64,000 bases of DNA from Saccharopolyspora thermophila (GTDB lineage Bacteria > Actinomycetota > Actinomycetes > Mycobacteriales > Pseudonocardiaceae), in contig NZ_BMMT01000002.1 of NCBI RefSeq assembly GCF_014646075.1, positions 434,001-498,000 on the forward strand, written 5' to 3'. This document shows, one piece after another, positions 1 through 10,869 of the stretch. Position numbers and translations under genes: made by a program. Under the pieces are notes generated by a model. It made no database searches and was not told the DNA's origin. It saw only the letters and a list, made by a program, of their open reading frames with translations. Each line of letters begins with the position of its first letter. Position 1 is the first letter of the stretch.

Positions 1-822
1 GTCCAACGTGCCCCAGCCCGGCCGGGCCGCCACCGCCGCAGCGGTCACCTGGCAGCACTTGGTGTCCGCCACGAAGATCAGGTTCGGGTTGGCCTGCAGG
101 ATGTGTTCCTGGGACAGCTGCGGGAACTTCCCGCCCGCCGGGTCGGCGATGTTGACCAGGCCGAACAGGTCGTAGACGTTGCCGACGAAGCTCTGCGACG
201 TCGCGCTGTAGAAGTCCGGGCTGACCTCGTGGTAGTAGCTCAGCGGCTGCGGCGGTCGAGGCGTGTCGCGGACGATCCGGTCGATCTCCGAGCGCATCCG
301 GCCCACCAGCTCGCGGGCCTGCCGGGTGTGCCCGGTGGCCTGGCCGAGCACCTCGATCTGCCGGTAGGCGTCCTCCAGCGTGGCCGCCGACGGGGTGAGC
401 AGCGTCGGCACGTTGACCACCTTCAGGCCCTCGGCCAGCTGCGTCGCGTTGTCCGGGGCGATGACCAGATCCGGCGTCCGCGCGCCGACCGCGGCCGCGT
501 CCGCGGAGAAGCCCGACAGGTCGGTGCGCGGCGCCTCCGGCGGGAAGTTCGAGTACTGGTCGACGGCGATGACCTGGTCGCCCGCGCCGATCGCGTACAG
601 CGTCTCGGTGGCGGTGGGCGACAGCGAGACGATCCGCTTCGGCTGCTGGGGCACGGTCACCGGCGGTTGACCGGGCAGTCCGACCTTGACCGGGAACGCC
701 GAGGCGGGGTCGTCGGCCGGGACCGGTGCCTCGGAGTGGGGGCGGGTGGCGCAGGCGGTGACCCCGGTGACCAGGGCCAGGACGACGAGCAGCAGGGTGG
801 CTAGGCGGCGGAACCCGGTCAT
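1..822 (-). CDS. Cobalamin-type ABC transporter substrate-binding lipoprotein (BtuF-like), 3' end outside window
   Basis: Reading leftwards from the ATG at 822 the frame stays open to base 1 (274 codons), so the C-terminus lies outside the window. The product begins with a basic n-region, a leucine/valine-rich core and a lipobox ending VTAC, as in a lipoprotein anchored outside the membrane. It continues with the class III binding-protein pattern (PKRIVSLSPTATETLYAIGA) that is typical of BtuF/FecB-like proteins, followed by a second conserved stretch around PDLVIAPDN. The family captures cobalamin or ferric siderophores for an ABC importer; the permease and ATPase should lie beyond base 1. 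The cobalamin riboswitch directly upstream argues for a corrinoid substrate. An AGGG-rich ribosome site sits just before the ATG. Family assignment is firm; the exact substrate is inferred from the riboswitch. Confidence 0.88.
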   Translation of the reverse strand, partial: MTGFRRLATLLLVVLALVTGVTACATRPHSEAPVPADDPASAFPVKVGLPGQPPVTVPQQPKRIVSLSPTATETLYAIGAGDQVIAVDQYSNFPPEAPRTDLSGFSADAAAVGARTPDLVIAPDNATQLAEGLKVVNVPTLLTPSAATLEDAYRQIEVLGQATGHTRQARELVGRMRSEIDRIVRDTPRPPQPLSYYHEVSPDFYSATSQSFVGNVYDLFGLVNIADPAGGKFPQLSQEHILQANPNLIFVADTKCCQVTAAAVAARPGWGTLD

Positions 823-929
823 GTCTTCCCTACGGTTCGGCCGGTGCGGCGGGCGTGGCCTCGCCGGAGCCGGGCGGCCTTGCCGAGCCTCCCCGAGCGA
901 GTCGCACCCCTGCACCGGGGGTGGCGGAC

Positions 930-1058
930 TTCGACGCCAGCGTGAGGCGACCTGGCTCGTGCCCGGCGCGCCGGGCCATCGCAGTTGCGGCACAGCACCG
1001 GGTTCGCACCGGTTTCGCTCGTCGCTGGCGTCCCGCGAGCACCCGGTTCGCGGGTACT
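930..1058 (-). promoter_or_regulatory. Cobalamin (B12) riboswitch
   Basis: On the minus strand the conserved core is readable: GGTGCGAACCCGGTGC (1010-995), then GCCGCAACTGC (991-981), and the B12-box-like GAGCCAGGTCGCCT (957-944), with paired arms between them. These match the order and spacing of the AdoCbl-binding riboswitch. It ends about 110 bases before the ATG at 822, so it should repress the BtuF-like gene when cobalamin is plentiful. The expression platform was not resolved; GC-rich hairpins lie between 830 and 925. Confidence 0.87.
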
Positions 1059-1065
1059 CTGAGCT

Positions 1066-1546
1066 GGAAAGATATCAGGAGAAGATCCACGCTCCGAGCC
1101 GCCGCCGAGTGTCGGAACGCACGCTCCCTACACCGCGGACCACCGAGCGGCTAGATTTGACAACGAATCGTGTTCGACGACGTACGGCGCCGGGAAGTGC
1201 ATTGAGAGACCGCACCCGGCGGCCGCGCGGAGGGAGGTGGGAACGTGCTCGCTCGCACGTGCGGTGAATCCGGCGGCGGAGCAGCTTCCGCCCCTCGCGC
1301 CACACGCCCCCTCTAACCCATCCGGGGGCGTTACAACAAGATGGTCAGCATCACTTCCACGGTGCTGCTTCCAGGTATCCTGGCTGTTAAAGTTCCCTGA
1401 ACGCTCCGGTCGCCCCATGCGGGCTGTCAGCGCCCGAACAATCCTGCCGTGCCACCGGAAGTCAACTGCGGGCCAGCGCCGTCCCGTGCCAGAAGTCATG
1501 AAGTCCCGGTCAGCAATTGACCGGCGCTTGCGCACGAGTACTGACG
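1066..1546. other. Intergenic region between riboswitch and gltB
   Basis: No gene recognised in about 480 bases. It must carry the promoter for the minus-strand riboswitch transcript and the one for gltB. Seen: a TTGACA hexamer at 1157-1162 without a good -10 partner, and a small palindrome CCAGG-TAT-CCTGG at 1371-1383 containing a possible -10 (TATCCT). Neither is strong enough to call a promoter. Confidence 0.4.
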
Positions 1547-1561
1547 AGGGAGGTCCGCGCA

Positions 1562-4500
1562 GTGGCTTTCTCCGCCGTCCCCGCAGCCCAGGGCCTGTAT
1601 GACCCGGCTGCGGAGCAGGATTCCTGCGGTGTCGCCATGGTCGCCGACATCCGCGGCCGCCGGTCCCACGGCATCGTCGCCGACGCGCTGACCGCGCTGG
1701 CGAACCTCGAGCACCGCGGCGCCGCCGGTGCGGAGCCCACCAGCGGGGACGGCGCCGGCATCCTGATCCAGCTACCGGACGAGCTGCTGCGCGCCGAAGC
1801 CGGTGTCGAGCTGCCGGAACCCGACGAGGCCGGGCAGCGCCGCTACGCCGCCGGCATGGCCTTCCTGCCCACCGACGTCGAGCAGCGCCGCCGCGTCGTC
1901 GAGCTCGTCGAGCGGATCGCCGCCGAGGAGAACCTGCGCGTGCTCGGCTGGCGGGACGTGCCGATCGCCCCGGAGAAGGCCGGCATCGGCGCCACCGCGC
2001 GCACGTGCATGCCGCACTTCGCCACCGTGCTGGTCGCCGGGCTGGGCGACGAGGCCGGGATCGAGCTGGACCGGTTGGCGTTCTGCCTGCGCAAGCGGGC
2101 CGAGCGGCTCGCCGCCCAGGACGGGCTGGAGCTGTACTTCCCGTCGCTGTCCAGCCGCACCATGGTCTACAAGGGCATGCTGACCACCGAGCAGCTGCCC
2201 GCCTTCTTCCCGGACCTCACCGACGAGCGGCTGGTCAGCGCGATCGCGCTGGTGCACAGCCGGTTCTCCACCAACACGTTCCCGTCGTGGCCGCTGGCGC
2301 ACCCGTTCCGCTACGTGGCGCACAACGGCGAGATCAACACCATCCGCGGCAACCGCAACCGGATGCGGGCCCGCGAGGCGCTGCTGCAGTCGGACCTGAT
2401 CCCCGGTGACCTGTCGCGGCTGTATCCGATCTGCGCCGAGGACGGTTCGGACTCCGCCTCCTTCGACGAGGTGCTGGAGCTGCTGCACCTGGGCGGCCGG
2501 AGCCTGCCGCACGCGGTGCTGATGATGGTGCCGGAGGCGTGGGAGAACCACGCCGAGATGGACCCGAAGCGCAGGGCGTTCTACCAGTTTCACGCCAGCC
2601 TGATGGAGCCGTGGGACGGCCCGGCCTGCGTGACCTTCACCGACGGCACGCTGGTCGGCGCGGTGCTGGACCGCAACGGGCTGCGCCCGGCGCGCTGGTG
2701 GCAGACCGCCGACGACCGGGTGGTGCTGGCCAGCGAGACCGGGGTGCTCAACGTCAAGCCCGAGGAGGTGGTGGCCAAGGGCCGCCTGCAGCCGGGCCGG
2801 ATGTTTCTGATCGACACCGCGCAGGGCCGCATCGTCGACGACGACGAGATCAAGACGCAGCTGGCCGAGGAGCACGCCTACGACGAGTGGCTGCACGCGG
2901 GCCTGCTGCACCTGGACAAGCTCCCGGACCGCGAGCACGTGGTGCACACCCACGAGTCCGTGGTGCGCCGCCAGCTGGCGTTCGGCTACACCGAGGAGGA
3001 GTTGCGCCTGCTGCTGGCGCCGATGGCGACCAGCGGCGGGGAACCGCTGGGCTCGATGGGGTCGGACACCCCGCCGGCGCCGCTGTCGCAGCGCTCCCGG
3101 ATGCTCTACGACTACTTCGTGCAGCAGTTCGCGCAGGTCACCAACCCGCCGCTGGACGCGATCCGGGAGGAGATCGTCACCTCGGTGGCGCGCGTGATGG
3201 GGCCGGAGCAGAACCTGCTGGCGCCGTCGGCGGCGTCCTGCCGGCACATCGTGCTGCCCAGCCCGGTGATCGACAACGACGAGCTGGCCAAGCTCATCCA
3301 CGTCAACGACGATGGCGACCTGCCCGGCTTCGCCTCCGCCGTGCTGTCCGGTCTGTACGAGGTGGGCGGTGGCGGTGCGGCGCTGGCCGAGGCCATCGAG
3401 CGGGTCCGGCAGGAGGCGTCGGAGGCGATCGCCGCCGGGGCGCGCGTGCTGGTGCTCTCCGACCGCGACTCCGACCACCGGATGGCGCCGATCCCGTCGC
3501 TGCTGCTCGTCTCGGCCGTGCACCAGCACCTGGTGCGTACCAAGGAGCGGCTGCGCGTGGCGCTGGTGGTGGAAAGCGGCGACGCCCGCGAGGTCCACCA
3601 CATCGCCACGCTGCTCGGCTACGGCGCCGCGGCGGTCAACCCGTACCTGGCGTTCGAGACCATCGAGGACATGATCGCCACCGGGGAGATCACCGGCATT
3701 CGGCCGAAGGTGGCGATCCGCAACTACGTGCAGGCGCTGGTCAAGGGCGTGCTGAAGGTGATGTCCAAGATGGGCATCTCCACCGTCGGCGCCTACACCG
3801 GCGCGCAGGTCTTCGAGGCCGTGGGTCTGTCCAAGGAACTCGTCGACGAGTACTTCCACGGCACCGCCTCCAAGCTCGGCGGGGTCGGCCTGGACGTGCT
3901 GGCCGAGGAGGTCGCGCAGCGGCACCGCCGCGCCTACCCGGACAACCCGACCGAGCGGGTGCACCGCAAGCTGGAGATCGGCGGCGACTACGCCTACCGC
4001 CGCGAGGGCGAGCTGCACCTGTTCACCCCGGAGACGGTGTTCTTGCTGCAGCACTCCACCAAGACCGGCAGGTACGACGTGTTCCGCAGGTACACCGCGG
4101 AGTGCAACCGGCTGGCGGCCGAGGGCGGTACGCTGCGCGGGCTGTTCAAGCTGGACAGCGGCCGGGAACCGATCGACATCGACGAGGTCGAGCCGATCTC
4201 GGAGATCATGAAGCGGTTCTCCACCGGTGCGATGAGCTACGGCGCGATCTCCGCGGAGGCGCACGAGACGCTGGCCATCGCGATGAACCGCATCGGCGGC
4301 AAGTCCAACTCCGGTGAGGGCGGCGAGGACGTCGACCGGCTCTACGACCCGGAGCGCCGCTCGGCGGTCAAGCAGGTCGCCTCCGGCCGCTTCGGGGTCA
4401 CCAGCGAGTACCTGGTCAACGCCACGGACATCCAGATCAAGATGGCGCAGGGCGCCAAGCCTGGCGAGGGCGGCCAGCTGCCCGGCCACAAGGTGTACCC

Positions 4501-6104
4501 GTGGATCGCCAGGACCCGGCACTCCACGCCGGGGGTCGGCCTGATCTCGCCGCCGCCGCACCACGACATCTACTCGATCGAGGACCTGGCGCAGCTGATC
4601 CACGACCTGAAGAACGCCAACGAACACGCCCGGATCCACGTCAAGCTGGTGTCCGAGGTCGGCGTCGGCACGGTCGCGGCCGGGGTGGCCAAGGCGCACG
4701 CGGATGTCGTGCTGATCTCCGGCCACGACGGCGGCACCGGTGCCGCGCCGCTGACCTCGCTGAAGCACGCGGGCACACCGTGGGAGGTCGGACTCGCCGA
4801 GACGCAGCAGACGCTGCTGCTCAACGGGCTGCGCGACCGCATCACGGTGCAGGTCGACGGCGGGTTCAAGACCGGCCGCGACGTGATCGTCGCCGCGCTG
4901 CTGGGCGCGGAGGAGTACGGCTTCGCCACCGCGCCGCTGGTGGTCGAGGGCTGCGTGATGATGCGCGTCTGCCACCTCGACACCTGCCCGGTCGGCGTCG
5001 CGACCCAGAACCCGGAGCTGCGCAAGCGCTACACCGGCAAGGCCGAGCACGTCGTGAACTTCTTCGAGTTCGTCGCGCAGGAGGTCCGCGAGTACCTGGC
5101 GCAGCTGGGCTTCCGCACCCTGGACGAGGCGATCGGCCAGGTCTCGGCGCTGCGCACGGACGAGGCCATCGAGCACTGGAAGGCCCGCGGCCTGGATCTG
5201 TCCCCGGTGTTCGCCGAGCCGGAGACGCCGTACTCGTCGGTGCGGCGCCGGGTCCGCGAGCAGGACCACGGCCTGGAACACGCGCTGGACCGCACGCTGA
5301 TCCAGCTCGCCGAGGCGGCGTTGGAGGACGCCCGCCCGGTGCGGCTGCAGCTGCCGGTGCGCAACGTCAACCGCACCGTCGGCACCCTGCTGGGCGCCGA
5401 GGTCAGCCGCCGCTACGGCGGGGAGGGCCTGCCGCCGGACACCATCCACGTGGAGCTGGAGGGCTCGGCCGGGCAGTCGCTGGGCGCGTTCCTGCCGCCC
5501 GGTATCACGCTGGACCTCATCGGTGACGCCAACGACTACGTCGGCAAGGGCCTGTCCGGCGGCCGGATCGTGGTCCGCCCGCACCCGGACTCGGTGTTCG
5601 CCGCCGAGGACCAGGTGATCGCGGGCAACGTGATCGGCTACGGCGCCACCAGCGGGGAGATCTTCCTGCGCGGCAAGGTCGGCGAGCGGTTCTGCGTGCG
5701 CAACTCCGGGGCCGTCGCGGTCGCCGAGGGCGCCGGGGACCACGCCTTCGAGTACATGACCGGCGGCCGGGCGGTGGTGCTGGGCAGCACCGGCCGCAAC
5801 GTCGGCGCCGGCATGTCCGGCGGCATCGCCTACGTGCTGAACCTGGACCCGGTGCGGGTGAACACCGCGATGGTGGACCTGCAGCGGCCCAGCGCCAAGG
5901 AACTGAAGTGGCTGCACGAGATCGTGCAGCGGCACCACGAACTGACCGGTTCGGCGGTGGCGGCCTCGCTGCTCGGCGACTGGCCGCGGCGCTCCGCGGC
6001 GTTCACCAAGGTGATGCCGCGCGACTACCAGCGCGTCCTGGAAGCGATGCGGATGGCCAAGGTCGAGGGCCGAGACGTGGACGAGGCGATCATGGAGGCT
6101 TCCC

Positions 6105-6112
<8 letters not shown>
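1562..6112 (+). CDS. gltB: Glutamate synthase (NADPH) large subunit
   Basis: Ferredoxin-type/NADPH GOGAT alpha subunit, 1516 residues from the GTG at 1562, chosen because GAGGGAGG lies just upstream; a longer frame from 1517 has no ribosome site. The N-terminal Ntn glutaminase domain begins at Cys22 ([11 protein letters not shown]) after a short propeptide that would be cleaved off. A central domain is followed by the FMN-binding synthase domain (about 800-1180), with the [3Fe-4S] cysteines C1131, C1137 and C1142 in [12 protein letters not shown]. The C-terminal part (about 1230-1480) is the GXGXG beta-helix domain. It transfers the amide nitrogen of glutamine to 2-oxoglutarate. Its stop overlaps the gltD start by 8 bases, so the two subunits are translationally coupled. 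Confidence 0.97.
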
Positions 6113-7610
<1,498 letters not shown>

Positions 7611-7626
7611 TTTCCCGCGGTGCAGG

Positions 7627-7736
7627 GCCGCGGATCAGCCGGGATAGCTCAGCCGTAGGGCACCGATGGCGATGGTCCTGAGTCCTACCAAGGGAATCAG
7701 GACCATCGCCGTTGCCATCACGTGACGATCCGCGGC
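7627..7736. repeat. Nested inverted repeats; probable terminator of gltBD
   Basis: The inner arms GGCGATGGTCCTGA (7668-7681) and TCAGGACCATCGCC (7697-7710) pair perfectly over 14 bp around a 15-base loop. The outer arms GCCGCGGATC (7627-7636) and GATCCGCGGC (7727-7736) pair perfectly over 10 bp around the whole element. No T-run follows on either strand. It lies between convergent gltD and the helicase gene, so a bidirectional terminator is the simplest reading. Confidence 0.7.
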
Positions 7737-7805
7737 GCAGCCACCAACCGGCGGCTTTGGGGTGAACCGGTGTTCCATCCCAGATCACCACGCCGCGGAC
7801 GGGGG

Positions 7806-10097
7806 TCAGATGCCGCGCAGGGACGCGGGGAGTTCGCCGGTGTGCACGACGCCGAGGCGCTGGGTGGCCCGGGTCAGCGCCACGTAGAGGTCGTTGCGGC
7901 CCTTCTCCGACTCGGTCACGATCGCCGCCGGTTCCACCACCAGCACCGAGTCGAACTCGAGCCCCTTGGCCTGCTCGACGGTCAGCAGCACCACCGGCGA
8001 CTCCAGGTCGTCGGGGCGGTCGCCGAGTACCGCCTGCGGCAGGGCCGCCACGAGCCCCGGGCCGAGGTCCGCCCACAGCCGCGGCGGCAGCAGGACCGCC
8101 AGGCGACCGTCCTCGACCTCGCGCAGCTCGGCCTCGACCAGCGCCGGTAGTTCGGCGGCGAGGTCGTCGACCCGCCTCGCCCACGGCCGGTGGCCGCTGG
8201 TGCGCACCGAGCTCGGCGCCTCCAGGTCGGTGTCCATGTCGGACAGCACGTTCGCCGCGACCGCCATGATCTCCGCCGGGGTGCGGTAGTTGACGGTCAG
8301 CTCCGCCAGCTTCCAGCGGTCCTGCACGTAGGGGTGCAGCACCTCGTGCCAGGTCCGCGCCCCGCCCAGCGCGCCGGTCTGCGCCACGTCGCCGACCAGC
8401 GTCATCGACCGGCTCGGGCAGCGGCGCATCAGCACCCGCCAGGCCATCGCCGACAGCTCCTGCGCCTCGTCGACGATGACGTGCCCGAACGTCCAGGTGC
8501 GGTCCTCGGCGGCGCGTTCGGCCGCCGTCAGGTCGCTGCGCGCGCGGAACCGCTCGGCGAGCAGTTCCGCGTCGAGCACGTCGGAGACCCGCAGCCGCTC
8601 CTCGTCGGCGATCTCCTCGTCCTGCTCCATGATGTGCAGCACGCCCTGCGCGTAGGCGAGTTCCTCGCGTTCCTGCCGGGCGCGTTCGGCGCGTTGCTGG
8701 GCGTCGTCCTCGCCGAGCAGTTCGGCCAGCTCGTCGAGCAGCGGGACGTCGGCGGGCGTCCACGGCGCGCCGGGGGGTCGCAGCAGTTCGGTGCGTTCGG
8801 CGTCGTTGAGGTGCCTGCGGGACGCGGACTCCAGCCGCTGCGGGCTGCTGAGCAGGTCGTCCAGCAGCTCCTGCGGGGTCAGTTCCGGCCACAGCTCGTC
8901 CAGCGCCTTGGTCACCACCTGGTCGGCGCGCAGTTCGCGGTTGATGTCGTCGAGATCGCGGCGGTCCAGCAGGTCGCGGCCCAGCCGGTCGGCGACCTGC
9001 AGGGTCAGCGCGGAGAACATCTCGTCGCGGAACACCCGGCGGGCCAGGTTGTGCGGTCGGCGGGTGCGGCGGGCGCGGGTGCGCGCGTGTAACGCGTCGC
9101 GGCGTTGGATGCGCAGCGCCTCGCGGTCGAAGGTGACCTCGACGTAGTCCTTCGGCACCTGCTGCCGGTCGCGCACCGCGGTGTGCAGCACGTCGACCAT
9201 GGCGGCCCGGCCCTTGATCTCGGCGGCCCGCGCCGACTCCTCGCCGGTCGCCGTGATCCCCGGGTACAGATCGCCCACAGTGGACAGGAGTACGCCGGTT
9301 TCGCCCAGCGAGGGCAGGACCTGGCCGATGTAGCGTAGGAACGTCGGGTTCGGGCCGACGACCAGGACACCGCGCTTGGACAGCTGCTCGCGGAAGGTGT
9401 ACAGCAGGTAGGCCGCCCGGTGCAGCGCGACCGCGGTCTTGCCGGTGCCGGGACCGCCCTGCACCACCAGCACCCCGTTCATCCCGGCGCGGATGATGCG
9501 GTCCTGTTCGCGCTGGATGGTGGCGACGATGTCCTGCATCTGCCCGGTGCGGCGGGCGTCGAGCCGGGCCAGCAGCGTGGCCTCCCCGGCCAGGCCCAGA
9601 TCGCTGCCCTGCTCGGCGGCGTCGAGGTCGAGCACCTCGTCCTCGTAGTCCAGCACCCGTCGCTGGCTGGTGCGCAGGTGCCGCCGACGGCGAACGCCGT
9701 CGCGGGCCGCGGCGGTGGCCAGGTAGAACGGCCGGGCCGCCGGGGCGCGCCAGTCCACCAGCAGCGGTTCGTACTCGTTGTCCTCGTCGAACAGCCCGAG
9801 CCGGCCGATGTGGAAGGTCTCGCCGCTGTCCAGGTCCAGCCGCCCGAAGCACATGCCGTGCTCGACCGCGCTGAGCTGCGCGAGCCTGTCGGTGTACATC
9901 CGGGTGGAGATGTCCCGCTCGGTGCGGGCCTGCGGCGGGCCGCCGCTGTCGCGCAGCGTGTTCCGCAACCGCTGCGTGGTCTCCTCGCGCAGCGCGTCGA
10001 GCTTTGCGTACAGCATGGTGAGGTACTGTTGTTCGGCCGCGATCTCCTGTGCGCGCACGGCATCCCGATCGGCTCGGGCGTTGGACAATTGCGCCAC
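7806..10097 (-). CDS. helD: HelD-family RNA polymerase-recycling ATPase / UvrD-like helicase
   Basis: A 763-residue superfamily 1 motor. The N-terminal about 100 residues are charged and helical, as in the HelD arm that inserts into the secondary channel of RNA polymerase. Walker A is GGPGTGKTAVALHRAAYL near residue 220; the DEAQELS helicase motif II and VGDVAQTG (motif III) lie in the middle; VEQAKGLEFDSVLVVEP and VALTRATQRLGVVH are the late motifs V-VI. HelD proteins release stalled RNA polymerase from DNA; some actinobacterial members (HelR) also displace rifamycins. I did not recognise a rifamycin-associated element upstream, so the resistance role is only a possibility. A TATATT hexamer on the minus strand near 10150 may be its -10. 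Confidence 0.88.
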   Translation of the reverse strand: MAQLSNARADRDAVRAQEIAAEQQYLTMLYAKLDALREETTQRLRNTLRDSGGPPQARTERDISTRMYTDRLAQLSAVEHGMCFGRLDLDSGETFHIGRLGLFDEDNEYEPLLVDWRAPAARPFYLATAAARDGVRRRRHLRTSQRRVLDYEDEVLDLDAAEQGSDLGLAGEATLLARLDARRTGQMQDIVATIQREQDRIIRAGMNGVLVVQGGPGTGKTAVALHRAAYLLYTFREQLSKRGVLVVGPNPTFLRYIGQVLPSLGETGVLLSTVGDLYPGITATGEESARAAEIKGRAAMVDVLHTAVRDRQQVPKDYVEVTFDREALRIQRRDALHARTRARRTRRPHNLARRVFRDEMFSALTLQVADRLGRDLLDRRDLDDINRELRADQVVTKALDELWPELTPQELLDDLLSSPQRLESASRRHLNDAERTELLRPPGAPWTPADVPLLDELAELLGEDDAQQRAERARQEREELAYAQGVLHIMEQDEEIADEERLRVSDVLDAELLAERFRARSDLTAAERAAEDRTWTFGHVIVDEAQELSAMAWRVLMRRCPSRSMTLVGDVAQTGALGGARTWHEVLHPYVQDRWKLAELTVNYRTPAEIMAVAANVLSDMDTDLEAPSSVRTSGHRPWARRVDDLAAELPALVEAELREVEDGRLAVLLPPRLWADLGPGLVAALPQAVLGDRPDDLESPVVLLTVEQAKGLEFDSVLVVEPAAIVTESEKGRNDLYVALTRATQRLGVVHTGELPASLRGI

Positions 10098-10203
10098 CTT
10101 TTTTGGCTGGGGATCAGGGAAGAAGCCCGACTCGGGCCCGACCCGCCAATATACCGCCCGCGGCGGGGCGGTCGCAGGGCCGCGGAGCCGGGCTCCCGGT
10201 TGC

Positions 10204-10689
10204 TCAGGCGGCGAGCAGGGTTTGGTGCGCTCTGCGCAGCAGCATCGCCATGCCCCTGCGGTGCCACGTCGACATCGGTGACCAGATCCGGGCCGCGAAG
10301 GCGTTGTGGTATCTGACGATCGTCGCAGCTGACACCTTCTCGTCTGCGACGCGGACGACGAGGTGGACCGCCAGTGACCAGGAGGTGGCTTCGATCCGCA
10401 GCCACCGGTCGCCGCGACCGCCGATCTTCCAGCCGCTCAGGTGGTCTGGTGACGGCCGCCGGTCCAGGCGCAGCTGCAGGAGCCCGCGGAAGATCAGGCG
10501 CGCCAGCGGGCCGGCGAAGGTCTTCTCGAACGCGGCGCGCGCCCATTCCTCGGCCGTGTGGTCGGCGACGCCGGTCGCCGCCAGCGTGAAGAAGTCGGTG
10601 TAGTGGGGATCGGTGATCGTGCTGAGCGCGCGGATCTCCCCGGGCACGACCTGGTGTTCGTGGATGGTCGGCACGGAATCGGACTGCAT
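10204..10689 (-). CDS. DUF2867-like protein
   Basis: 161 residues from the ATG at 10689. The sequence has the pattern of DUF2867/SRPBCC-like small proteins: an N-terminal region around IRALSTITDPHYTDFFTL, a GWKIGGRGDRWLRIEATSW core strand and a conserved WSPMSTWHRRGMAMLL C-terminus. No signal peptide or membrane segment is visible. Function is unknown; related proteins resemble ligand-binding START folds. A longer frame upstream is open but runs through unrelated sequence. It stands alone on the minus strand and directly abuts a truncated TetR-like coding remnant on the other strand. Confidence 0.72.
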   Translation of the reverse strand: MQSDSVPTIHEHQVVPGEIRALSTITDPHYTDFFTLAATGVADHTAEEWARAAFEKTFAGPLARLIFRGLLQLRLDRRPSPDHLSGWKIGGRGDRWLRIEATSWSLAVHLVVRVADEKVSAATIVRYHNAFAARIWSPMSTWHRRGMAMLLRRAHQTLLAA

Positions 10690-10695
10690 GTCCCT

Positions 10696-10823
10696 GTCTC
10701 TACCTCGGTGCCCTGGAAGGGCTTGGGAGCTTCCTCGCGGGGCACGCCCCGCACGACGTCGAGCTCGCCGAGCAGGCGATCCGCGGCGTGCTGGGGCTAC
10801 CACCGGTTTCCAGGTTTGCCTGA
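10696..10823 (+). pseudogene. C-terminal remnant of a TetR-family regulator (tentative)
   Basis: A plus-strand frame ending in TGA at 10821 encodes LYLGALEGLGSFLAG followed by HDVELAEQAIRGVLGL, which resembles the last helices of TetR-type ligand domains. No start codon, DNA-binding domain or upstream continuation exists; the frame runs back into the start of the DUF2867-like gene. It looks like the tail of a deleted regulator. The match is judged by eye only. Confidence 0.4.
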
Positions 10824-10869
10824 GTCTGGGTGCTCGTCGTGAGCGCCGGCCGCCACCCACGACCGCTGG

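Noticed and set aside
7627-7710. tRNA gene between gltD and helD
   Set aside because: GATAGCTCAG..GGGC looks like a D-arm, but there is no T-arm (GTTCGAATC), no anticodon stem and no matching acceptor end.
10098-10200. Rifamycin-associated element upstream of the HelD-like gene
   Set aside because: No matching inverted repeat was recognised; the GC-rich palindromes present are short and ordinary.
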